Of a DNA stretch of 64,000 nt, positions 16,863-23,998 are shown one piece after another. This DNA comes from Nocardia inohanensis NBRC 100128. Its GTDB lineage: Bacteria; Actinomycetota; Actinomycetes; Mycobacteriales; Mycobacteriaceae. Each line of letters begins with the position of its first letter. Positions within the stretch are counted from its first letter, which is position 1. Under the pieces are notes generated by a model. It was not told the DNA's origin and did not search any database. It worked only from the letters and a program-made list of their open reading frames with translations. The DNA is taken from assembly GCF_001612945.1 (NCBI RefSeq), contig NZ_BDBK01000001.1, positions 1,178,001 through 1,242,000 of the forward strand, in the 5' to 3' direction. The position numbers were made by a program, and so were the translations under genes.

Positions 16863-17627
16863 ATGGATCTGAATCTCAAAGGCAAGCGCGCTCTCATCAC
16901 CGGCGGCAGCCGGGGTATCGGGCTCGCGATCGCCAAAACATTACTGGCAGAGGGCGCGTCGGTGAGTATCTGCGCGCGGGACGCCGAAGCGCTCGACGCG
17001 GTGGCCACGCAATTGAGCGCGCAGGGCGGGACGGTCTTCCACCAGGCCCTCGATGTCGCAGACGCCGCCGCATTGACCGCGTTCGTCGGAGAGACCGCCG
17101 AAGCGCTCGGCGGGGTGGACATCGTGGTGGCCAATGCCTCGGCCTCGGTCGGCGAAGGACCCGATGCGTGGGCCGCCAATTTCCGGACCGATCTGATGAG
17201 CCTGGTCACGCTCATCGAAGCCGCGACTCCCGCGCTCGCGTCCGGTGGGCACGGGGCCGTGGTCGCGGTCGCCAGCACCTCGGCTCTGGAAGCCGGCATC
17301 CTGCCGACCGCCAACAGCTTCGGCGCGTTGAAAGCGGCCATGCTGCAACATGTTTCGGCGCAGGCTCGGCAGCTCGGGCCCCAAGGCATCCGTGTGAACG
17401 CGGTGTCGCCGGGCCCGGTGTTCTTCGAAGGCGGGGTGTGGGACAGCATCCGCACCTCGATCCCACCGCTGTTCGAGGGCGCGGTCGCAGCCAGCGCGCT
17501 GGGCAAGCTGGCCACGGCCGAGGACGTCGCCAACGCGGTCACCTACCTGGCCTCACCGATCGCGGGGCATGTCACCGGCGTCAACCTGGTGATCGACGGC
17601 GGCTTCACCAACCGCTTCGACTACTGA
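16863..17627 (+). CDS. SDR family protein with Tyr-to-Phe change in the catalytic motif
   Basis: A 254-residue SDR-fold protein with the cofactor motif GGSRGIG (14-20). The NNAG motif reads NASA (91-94), and the catalytic YxxxK is FGALK with Phe153 and Lys157. Because the tyrosine is the general acid/base of the family, ordinary dehydrogenase activity is doubtful; the protein may be a lyase, hydratase or structural member. GAAGGAAAG precedes the ATG. It is separated by 46 bp from the lipoyl gene and is part of the same run of genes. Confidence 0.9.
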   Translation: MDLNLKGKRALITGGSRGIGLAIAKTLLAEGASVSICARDAEALDAVATQLSAQGGTVFHQALDVADAAALTAFVGETAEALGGVDIVVANASASVGEGPDAWAANFRTDLMSLVTLIEAATPALASGGHGAVVAVASTSALEAGILPTANSFGALKAAMLQHVSAQARQLGPQGIRVNAVSPGPVFFEGGVWDSIRTSIPPLFEGAVAASALGKLATAEDVANAVTYLASPIAGHVTGVNLVIDGGFTNRFDY

Positions 17628-17652
17628 ACCGCGAGAACCGAGGAATACCACC

Positions 17653-18450
17653 ATGTCCGGACCCGCGGGCCGTACCGACGCCGTCCTGGTGTGCGGTGGC
17701 CGCTGGCACGACTTCGACTACGCCAGACTGCGATTGCTGACCGAACTCGCGGCTTACGAGCAGGTCCGGACCCGGGTGTACGAAGACTACGACTGCGCCG
17801 ACGCCCTCGCGGGTGCGGACCTGCTGATCACCTACACCTGCAACATCGTGCCCACGGCCGTGGAACGAAAAGCGCTGTCCGAGTTCCTCGCTCGCGGTGG
17901 GCGCTGGCTGGCGCTGCACGGCACCAACTCCGCGATCGAACCCATCGGGCCCAACCGATTCGCCACGCCGCGCACCCTCGGCGAATTGCCGCGGCTGCTG
18001 GGTAGCCAGTTCCTCGGGCACCCGCCGATCGCCCCCTATCTGGTGGAGCCGACCGAACCGGGCCACCCCTTCCTCGCGGGCATCGACGCGTTCGAGGTCG
18101 CCGACGAGCTCTACATCAGCGAACTGCATCCACCGCTGCGGGTCCTGGCGCACACCCGATTCGTCGGCGAGGCACCAGGATTCGAGGAGGGACACACCAG
18201 CATCGACGAGCCCCGGCCGGTGCTGTATCTCAAGGAACACGAAGCCGGCACGGTCTGCTACTTCACGCTCGGGCACTGTCGCGGCCGCTACGACCTGCAA
18301 GATCTCGGCGTCGATGATCTGGGACAGGTGGATCTGGGGAGTTGGACGGTGCCCGCGTATCGCGCCATCCTGCGCCGGTGCGTGCGCTGGGCGGTCACGG
18401 GGCAGATGACCGGCGGCACCGGCGATTTCGACAGGAGCACTCCATCATGA
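17653..18450 (+). CDS. ThuA-like glutamine-amidotransferase-fold protein
   Basis: A 265-residue protein that reads as a ThuA-like domain (class I amidotransferase fold): an N-terminal VLVCGGRWHDF strand, LLITYTCN near 60, and a conserved GGRWLALHGTNSA stretch near 88 followed by GHPPIAPY. ThuA proteins act on sugars in other bacteria, but the role in this type of acid-degradation operon is not known. It follows the SDR by 25 bp and overlaps the next gene by 4 bp. Confidence 0.8.
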   Translation: MSGPAGRTDAVLVCGGRWHDFDYARLRLLTELAAYEQVRTRVYEDYDCADALAGADLLITYTCNIVPTAVERKALSEFLARGGRWLALHGTNSAIEPIGPNRFATPRTLGELPRLLGSQFLGHPPIAPYLVEPTEPGHPFLAGIDAFEVADELYISELHPPLRVLAHTRFVGEAPGFEEGHTSIDEPRPVLYLKEHEAGTVCYFTLGHCRGRYDLQDLGVDDLGQVDLGSWTVPAYRAILRRCVRWAVTGQMTGGTGDFDRSTPS

Positions 18451-19172
18451 CCGAGCGCGCACACCCGCTGATCGAGTTGCGGCAGTACCTCACCCAGCCC
18501 GGCGCATGCGACGAACTCGTCACCTTGTTCGACGGCGAGTTCCTGGAATCGCAAGAGGCAGAGGGGATCAGCGTACTGGGCCAGTTCCGTGACGAGGATG
18601 ATCCGGACCGATTCGCCTGGCTGCGCTCGTTTCCCGACATGACACGTCGGGCCGCAGCGCTGACCGCCTTCTATGTCGACAGCGCGGCTTGGCGAGCCCA
18701 CGGCGCGCACGCCACCGGCCTGCTCCGTGACGTGAGCGACGTGCTGCTGCTGCGCCCGCTGACCGCGGACTCCGGATTCCCCGGCCTCGCTCCGCGGCCG
18801 GACCCGGGGGCCACCGAACTCCCGGATACGCGGCTGCTGGTCACCGTCTACCCGCTGCGGGATTCCGGTGCCGGATTCGCGGACTTCTTCGCCTCCCGGC
18901 TGCAACCGGTGCTGCGCAAGGCCGGAGCCGACCCGATCGCGGTCTATGTGACCGAGCAGACGCCGAACGAGTTCCCGATGCCGGTGCGTACCGGTCACAC
19001 CCTGACCTGGTTCGCCCGCTTCGAGAACACCGACCAGTTGCAATCGCATCTGAATGAACTGGAAGGCGCACCGGAATGGGCGCGCGAACTGCTGCCTGAG
19101 CTGCACGATCGGCTCAGCGGGCCCATCGAGCAACGACGGCTGGCGCCGACCGCGCGCTCGGCATTTCGCTGA
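18447..19172 (+). CDS. NIPSNAP-like dimeric alpha-beta barrel protein
   Basis: A 241-residue protein with two ferredoxin-like alpha-beta repeats; the start HPLIELRQYLTQPGACDELVTLF is characteristic of NIPSNAP proteins, and the second repeat begins near LLVTVYPLRDSGAGFADFF. ATG 18447 overlaps the ThuA stop (ATGA). NIPSNAP-type proteins are often found in catabolic operons without a defined activity. It is the last gene before a 108-bp gap and probably closes the operon. Confidence 0.78.
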   Translation: MTERAHPLIELRQYLTQPGACDELVTLFDGEFLESQEAEGISVLGQFRDEDDPDRFAWLRSFPDMTRRAAALTAFYVDSAAWRAHGAHATGLLRDVSDVLLLRPLTADSGFPGLAPRPDPGATELPDTRLLVTVYPLRDSGAGFADFFASRLQPVLRKAGADPIAVYVTEQTPNEFPMPVRTGHTLTWFARFENTDQLQSHLNELEGAPEWARELLPELHDRLSGPIEQRRLAPTARSAFR

Positions 19173-19280
19173 CCCCGCGCGGCGCGCACGGCCGACGCTT
19201 GCCCGACTCCCGATGCCACGGGACGGTACTGTCTGGAATGTTGGGGTTCGAGGCGGGCGTGGGGCAGGCGGGAGACCAGG

Positions 19281-20765
19281 ATGGGCGATGTTCGACCGGT
19301 TCTCGTGCCCGGCGAGACCTGCTGGCAGCTCGCCCGAGCGGACCGACTGGCCTGCATCGTCGACGCGGCCGACTACTTCCGGCACGTCAAATCCGCGATG
19401 TTGCAGGCGCGCAAGCGAATCGTGCTGATCGGCTGGGACTTCGACACCAGGATCAAATTCGAACCGCAGGGCAAGACCCTGTCGGGGCCCGAGACACTGG
19501 GCAGGTTTCTGGCCTGGTTGCCCAGGCGCCGGCCGGATCTCGACATCTACCTGCTGAAGTGGAATATCGGGGCGTTCGCGGCGATCGGGCGGGGCATGAC
19601 GCCGATCTTCGTGATCAATTGGATGACCGATCGCCGGTTGCATCTCGAGATCGACGGCGCGCATCCGATCGGATCGGCGCATCATCAGAAGATCGTGGTG
19701 ATCGACGACGCGCTGGCGTTCTGCGGCGGTATCGACATGACCGTGGATCGTTGGGACACAAGCGATCACCGTGATGTGAACCACTATCGCACCGAGCCCA
19801 ACGGTAATTCCTACGGGCCCTGGCATGACGCGACCACCGCCGTCGACGGTGCCGCGGCGCGCGCCATGGGCGACCTGGCTCGTGCCCGCTGGCAGGCCGC
19901 GACGGGAGAAGTACTCGAACCCGTCGGCGAGATCGGCGGGGTTCCGTGGCCGCGCGGCCTCGAGCCGACCATGCGCGCCGTCGACGTCGGCATCGCCAGA
20001 ACCCTTCCCGCGCATGCCGACCGGATCGAAGTCCGGGAGATCGAAGCGTTCTACCTGGCGGTCATCGCGAACGCCACCCGCTCGCTCTACATCGAGAGCC
20101 AATACCTGGCCTCCCGCACCCTGGCCGAGGCGCTCGCCGCCCGCCTGCGCGAACCCGAAGGCCCGCAAGTGGTTCTGGTACTGCCCCGGCACGCCGACGG
20201 CTGGCTCGAACAGCAGGCGATGGACGGCGCCCGCCGCCGGCTGCTGCACCTGCTCTGGGAAGCCGACACCGGAAACCGGCTCGGCGTCTACTACCCCGTC
20301 ACCGAGGGCGGCGCGCCCGTCTACGTCCACGCCAAGGTACTGGTGATGGACGACCGCGTCCTGCGGGTCGGCTCCTCCAACCTGAACAACCGCTCGATGG
20401 GGTTCGACACCGAGTGCGATCTGATCGTGGAGGTCACCGACGCCACCCCCGACGCCGCCGAACTCCGCGAAACCATCCTCGATATCCGCAGGCAGCTGCT
20501 GTGTGAACACCTGGACGTCGCACCCGCCGCATTCGACGAAACCCTCTCCGCCACAGGCTCACTGCTCGAAACCGTCGAAGCCCTGCGCAAGCCCGGCCGC
20601 AGCCTCGTGCGTTTCGACCCGGAGACCGTCGAGGACGAGGACAGCCCGCTGGCGGAGAACGAACTGATCGACCCGCGGCGCACACCCCAGAGCCTCTGGA
20701 ACCTCACCCTGCTGCAACGAGGTCTGCGCCGCTTCCGGGCTTCGGCGGTCGCGCCGGAGGGCTAG
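19281..20765 (+). CDS. phospholipase D family protein
   Basis: A 494-residue protein with two HKD motifs: H135-Q-K137-x4-D142 and a second VHAKVLVMDD near residue 350 followed by GSSNLNNRSMGFDTE. The pair forms the active site of phospholipases D and cardiolipin synthases. There is no signal peptide or clear membrane segment, so it resembles the cytosolic PLD-like proteins rather than a cardiolipin synthase. It stands after a 108-bp gap and may be transcribed separately; TACTGT near 19226 could be a -10 box. Confidence 0.93.
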   Translation: MGDVRPVLVPGETCWQLARADRLACIVDAADYFRHVKSAMLQARKRIVLIGWDFDTRIKFEPQGKTLSGPETLGRFLAWLPRRRPDLDIYLLKWNIGAFAAIGRGMTPIFVINWMTDRRLHLEIDGAHPIGSAHHQKIVVIDDALAFCGGIDMTVDRWDTSDHRDVNHYRTEPNGNSYGPWHDATTAVDGAAARAMGDLARARWQAATGEVLEPVGEIGGVPWPRGLEPTMRAVDVGIARTLPAHADRIEVREIEAFYLAVIANATRSLYIESQYLASRTLAEALAARLREPEGPQVVLVLPRHADGWLEQQAMDGARRRLLHLLWEADTGNRLGVYYPVTEGGAPVYVHAKVLVMDDRVLRVGSSNLNNRSMGFDTECDLIVEVTDATPDAAELRETILDIRRQLLCEHLDVAPAAFDETLSATGSLLETVEALRKPGRSLVRFDPETVEDEDSPLAENELIDPRRTPQSLWNLTLLQRGLRRFRASAVAPEG

Positions 20766-20950
20766 AACTGGAGCGGGATCGAAGCGACGAGCGTGGCAGC
20801 GGTGAGCGCGGAGCCACCGGCGAGCGCGGCCAGCCGGGCCTGCGCGCGTACGAGACGGTCGTCCCGGCGCCGAGTGAACGACGCGTCGACGCCCGGCAGC
20901 GAGCGCGATCCGAAGGTCCGACTGGTGAGAGCCTCGTGTGTCACGGTCAT
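20762..20950 (-). CDS. small hypothetical protein with a C-terminal membrane segment
   Basis: A 62-residue ORF, convergent with the PLD gene and overlapping its end by 4 bp. The first half is charged and the last 24 residues are hydrophobic (LAALAGGSALTAATLVASIPLQF). No strong ribosome site is seen before the ATG. I do not recognise it; it could be real, since small tail-anchored proteins are common in these bacteria, or chance. Confidence 0.4.
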   Translation of the reverse strand: MTVTHEALTSRTFGSRSLPGVDASFTRRRDDRLVRAQARLAALAGGSALTAATLVASIPLQF

Positions 20951-21005
20951 GATCGCTTTTTACCCCGCCTGTCGCGAGTGAAACCGGGGCCGCGTCCGAT
21001 GCGGG

Positions 21006-21326
21006 TCAGGGCAGCCGGCTCGCGGAGGTGGAGTATCTGACGCCGGTGTCCGCGCAGATCACATCCGCGATCTTGATCAGGGCCGGGATATCGCCGTCCT
21101 CGAAGTGATCGATGCTCGGCGCGATGATCTGACCGACGTCCGCGTTGTAGGCGAGGTTCATCAGGCGATTGATCACCCGGCCGCCGGGACGGTCCGAATC
21201 ACCCTGGTAGACCAGGGTCACCGACCATCCGTGCTCGGCAGCGAAACCGTAGAGGCGGGTCTGGTCCCGCGCCCACGATGCGCCCGACACGTCCTTGCGA
21301 AGAAACCCGATCACCCGGCCGGTCAT
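21006..21326 (-). CDS. resolvase-N-terminal-like small protein
   Basis: A 106-residue protein resembling the N-terminal catalytic fold of serine recombinases (VIGFLRKDVS..., QTRLYGFAAEHGW, and a strand-helix ending IIAPSIDHF). It lacks the DNA-binding and zinc parts, and the RVSTxxQ site is altered, so recombinase activity is unlikely. I chose the ATG at 21326, which overlaps the stop of the upstream small HTH gene by 4 bp; the longer form from 21398 would run through that gene. Confidence 0.65.
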   Translation of the reverse strand: MTGRVIGFLRKDVSGASWARDQTRLYGFAAEHGWSVTLVYQGDSDRPGGRVINRLMNLAYNADVGQIIAPSIDHFEDGDIPALIKIADVICADTGVRYSTSASRLP

Positions 21327-21580
21327 GAATGCGCTCCGATGTACTCGCGATACACCGGCCGGGTGATCGCGATACGCCCACGCGCCGTACTGCACCACCC
21401 CACCGGACCCTCACGAGTCCCCACCGCGAGCCCAGTTCTGGACAGCCGCAACAGAGCTCGGTGAATCGAGGTCTCGGGCAGCCCGGTCGCGCGACGCAGC
21501 TGCGGAACGGACAATGTGCACGCCGGTCCCAGAACCGACAGTGCATCAAGAACTTTCGCCTCGGACTCAGTGAAAGCCAT
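21323..21580 (-). CDS. small winged helix-turn-helix protein
   Basis: An 85-residue protein with a helix-turn-helix reading SVPQLRRATGLPETSIHRALLRLSRTGLAVG followed by a short beta wing. It forms a two-gene unit with the resolvase-like protein and is transcribed away from the XRE-TPR gene at 21769, with 188 bp between them. It is probably a DNA-binding regulator; the target is unknown. Confidence 0.7.
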   Translation of the reverse strand: MAFTESEAKVLDALSVLGPACTLSVPQLRRATGLPETSIHRALLRLSRTGLAVGTREGPVGWCSTARGRIAITRPVYREYIGAHS

Positions 21581-21768
21581 GGGTTACCACCTTGGGCTTA
21601 TCGGCGAATCTCCACGCGGCGTTTCAGCCGGCGGACGCGCGCCTGGATCTGCGTCGGGCCATTCGAAGGTAAGTCCGGGCGCGGCGGGCGAGGTGGCACC
21701 GAGGGTGTTACTCCTACGCCGCCGGATCGGTACGCTCGAAGCCGGGGGACCAGCCGAAGGAACCAGGA

Positions 21769-22956
21769 ATGGAAGAATCACTCGGCGAACGCATCAAGCG
21801 CCGACGCGGTAGGGCACTCACACAAGGCGAACTCGCCGAACTGGTCGGTATCAGCAAGTCGATGGTCTCGCAGATCGAACAGGACCGGAAGACGCCCTCG
21901 ATCCCGGTCTTGCAGCGGATCGCGAGAGCGCTCGACGTCGACCTGCGGGATCTGCTCGGTACCAAGAACAGTCTTCCCTCCGCCGATCCGGATGCCGGCA
22001 TCGTCGCCATCCGCCGCGCGCTGACGCCGGTCGGCGATCTGATGCCCGGATCGGACGAGGACCCTCCGGTGTCGCTGTCCGACGCACAGCGGACCGTCGA
22101 GAGGGCCTGGGGCGCATACTCGTTCGGCAGGTTCGAACTACTGGCCGGGTTGCTGCCGTCGGGCATATCGGAGGTACGCGCCGCCGCGCACGCCGCGCAG
22201 GGCAACGAGATCGCCTCGGCTCATGAGCAACTCGCGCGCATCAACTGGGTCGCGGGTTGCGCACTGGTGCACTTCGGCCAGCCGGACCTGGCCTCGATCG
22301 CGATCCGCGACGCGTTGAAAGCAGCCGAAAAAGGCAACGACGAGTTGTTGCTCGCGGCACTGCGCGGCAGTGTCTCCTGGCAACTGCTGGTCTCCGGCCG
22401 GCACGAGGAAGCGCACGCGGTCGCACTGAAGGCTGCCGCGTCGATCGAACCCCGTGGCGCGGTGTCAGAACAGGATCTGGCTGTCCACGGCGCCCTGCTG
22501 CTTCAGGGTGCGACCGCGGCCGGGCGAGCACAGAAGGTCCATGAGGCATTGGCACTGACCGAGGAAGCCGGTGCCGTCGCCGAACGGATCGGCCGCGACA
22601 CCAAATGGTACGAATCGGATTTCGGCCCGAGCCAGCAAGTCATGCAGACGGTCGACATCAATATCTCCAACGACCGCTTCGCCGAAGCACTGAACGCCGC
22701 GAAGGCGATGCCCAACCGCGGAATCGGCCTCACCCCGGTCGCCCAGGGCCGCCATCTGGTGGACAAGGCCGCCGCAGCAGTGCAATTGGGCCAGTATCAG
22801 CTCGCCCTCGACATGCTGCTGACCGCGGAACGCGTCGTAGGCAAAGAATGGGTCCGCTACCAAACCCTGCTGCGCACCGTAGTCGGCGTGCTCTTGCAGC
22901 ACGATCGCCGAAACACCCTCAGGGAGTTCGCCCACCGCGTAGGCGTGTCCGCGTAA
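21769..22956 (+). CDS. XRE family transcriptional regulator with TPR-like sensor domain
   Basis: A 395-residue regulator. Residues about 6-62 are an XRE/Cro helix-turn-helix (TQGELAELVGISKSMVSQIEQDRKTPS), followed by a linker and a long all-helical region (about 105-390) with alanine-rich helical pairs like TPRs. Such proteins in actinomycetes regulate neighbouring small genes or secondary metabolism, sometimes in response to a peptide or small molecule. A TACGCT box lies near 21731 and AAGGAA precedes the ATG. Confidence 0.88.
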   Translation: MEESLGERIKRRRGRALTQGELAELVGISKSMVSQIEQDRKTPSIPVLQRIARALDVDLRDLLGTKNSLPSADPDAGIVAIRRALTPVGDLMPGSDEDPPVSLSDAQRTVERAWGAYSFGRFELLAGLLPSGISEVRAAAHAAQGNEIASAHEQLARINWVAGCALVHFGQPDLASIAIRDALKAAEKGNDELLLAALRGSVSWQLLVSGRHEEAHAVALKAAASIEPRGAVSEQDLAVHGALLLQGATAAGRAQKVHEALALTEEAGAVAERIGRDTKWYESDFGPSQQVMQTVDINISNDRFAEALNAAKAMPNRGIGLTPVAQGRHLVDKAAAAVQLGQYQLALDMLLTAERVVGKEWVRYQTLLRTVVGVLLQHDRRNTLREFAHRVGVSA

Positions 22957-22961
22957 GCAGC

Positions 22962-23807
22962 TCAGTTCTGTTCCGGGGCGGCGGAGTCCTTGTCGAGGAA
23001 CGAGAGGATGGCGGCGGCGACTTCGTCGGGGAATTGGCCGTGCGGGTAGTGGCCGGCGTCGGGGATCATGACGATCTGCGGGGCGGGGAGTAGGGCGGCG
23101 ATGGCTGTGGCCTCGGCGGCGGGGTCGGGGAAGTCCGAGTCGAGGGTGCCCATGATGATGAGGGCCGGTTGGGTTACGCGGGGGAGGGCGTCTACGGCGG
23201 TGCGGGATTGGAGTGCCATGGCCATGCCGGCTGCGGCGGCCATGCGGCCGGGTTGGGACATTGTGGTTACCAGTTTTTCGAGGTATTGGTCGAAGTCGTC
23301 CGGGCGGTGGGTGGCGTAGGCGACATCGCGCATGAAGCGGCGCAGCAACTTCGGGCTGCGGAGGCCGATGGTGGCTGCTACCAGCATCATTCCGCGCAGG
23401 TGGCCGGGGCGGAGCATGGCGCGGGTGGGGCGGACCGGGCGGGTGGCGGGGCCGAGGTGGATGACGGCGTTCACCAGTTCGGGGCGGTCGGCGGCCAGGA
23501 TTGCCGCGGCGCCGGCGGAGAAGGACGAGCCGGCGACGGCCGCGGGTGCGCCGAGGTGGTCTATGAGTGCGGCGATGTCGTCGGCGGTGTCGGCCTGGGT
23601 GTAGGTGTCCCACTTCGGCGTCGAATCGCCGTGTCCGCGTAGATCTATGGTGGCGACTCGGTAACCGGCCTTGACGAGTAGTGGCGTGAGGTGGCGGAAC
23701 GTGTCGCGGGAGTCGGCGAGTCCGTGTGAAAGCACGATGGTGGGGCCGGTGCCGGTCACTTCGTAGCCCAGCTGCCGTGTTCCACGTCGCAGGAATTCGA
23801 CCATCAT
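22962..23807 (-). CDS. alpha/beta hydrolase
   Basis: A 281-residue alpha/beta hydrolase. The oxyanion strand SHGLADS (27-33), the nucleophile elbow around Ser95 (AGSSFSAG), an acid in the GTLDSDFPDP region and the C-terminal histidine in DAGHYPHGQF form a full catalytic set. It is convergent with the XRE gene (5-bp gap). The fold covers esterases, lactonases and C-C hydrolases; no specific substrate is evident. Confidence 0.9.
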   Translation of the reverse strand: MMVEFLRRGTRQLGYEVTGTGPTIVLSHGLADSRDTFRHLTPLLVKAGYRVATIDLRGHGDSTPKWDTYTQADTADDIAALIDHLGAPAAVAGSSFSAGAAAILAADRPELVNAVIHLGPATRPVRPTRAMLRPGHLRGMMLVAATIGLRSPKLLRRFMRDVAYATHRPDDFDQYLEKLVTTMSQPGRMAAAAGMAMALQSRTAVDALPRVTQPALIIMGTLDSDFPDPAAEATAIAALLPAPQIVMIPDAGHYPHGQFPDEVAAAILSFLDKDSAAPEQN

Positions 23808-23998
23808 GTGTCTCCCCTCGAGTGCGCTCAGCTACGCAATCGTAGAGGTGATCCGCCGGACCGGTGGGCTTTCGGCCGGCCTGCTCGGCTGAGCATCGTC
23901 ACGCTTCCCGGCGCTGAGGAAAACCCATGGGCTGCACCGAAACCCTCCCGCGCAGCGCCGGGGCGAAGGCGGGCGGGTCAACGGCGGCACACTCGGCG
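23808..23998. promoter_or_regulatory. intergenic region with short inverted repeat CTACG-N4-CGTAG
   Basis: A 191-bp gap between the hydrolase start and the end of the GH3 gene. The perfect 5-bp-armed repeat at 23832-23845 lies just upstream of the hydrolase start and could be an operator. Otherwise I see nothing beyond GC-rich spacer. Confidence 0.3.

Noticed and set aside
18288..20510. A 740-residue minus-strand ORF
   Set aside because: It is antisense to the NIPSNAP and PLD genes, both well supported by motifs; its composition is that of GC-rich shadow frames.
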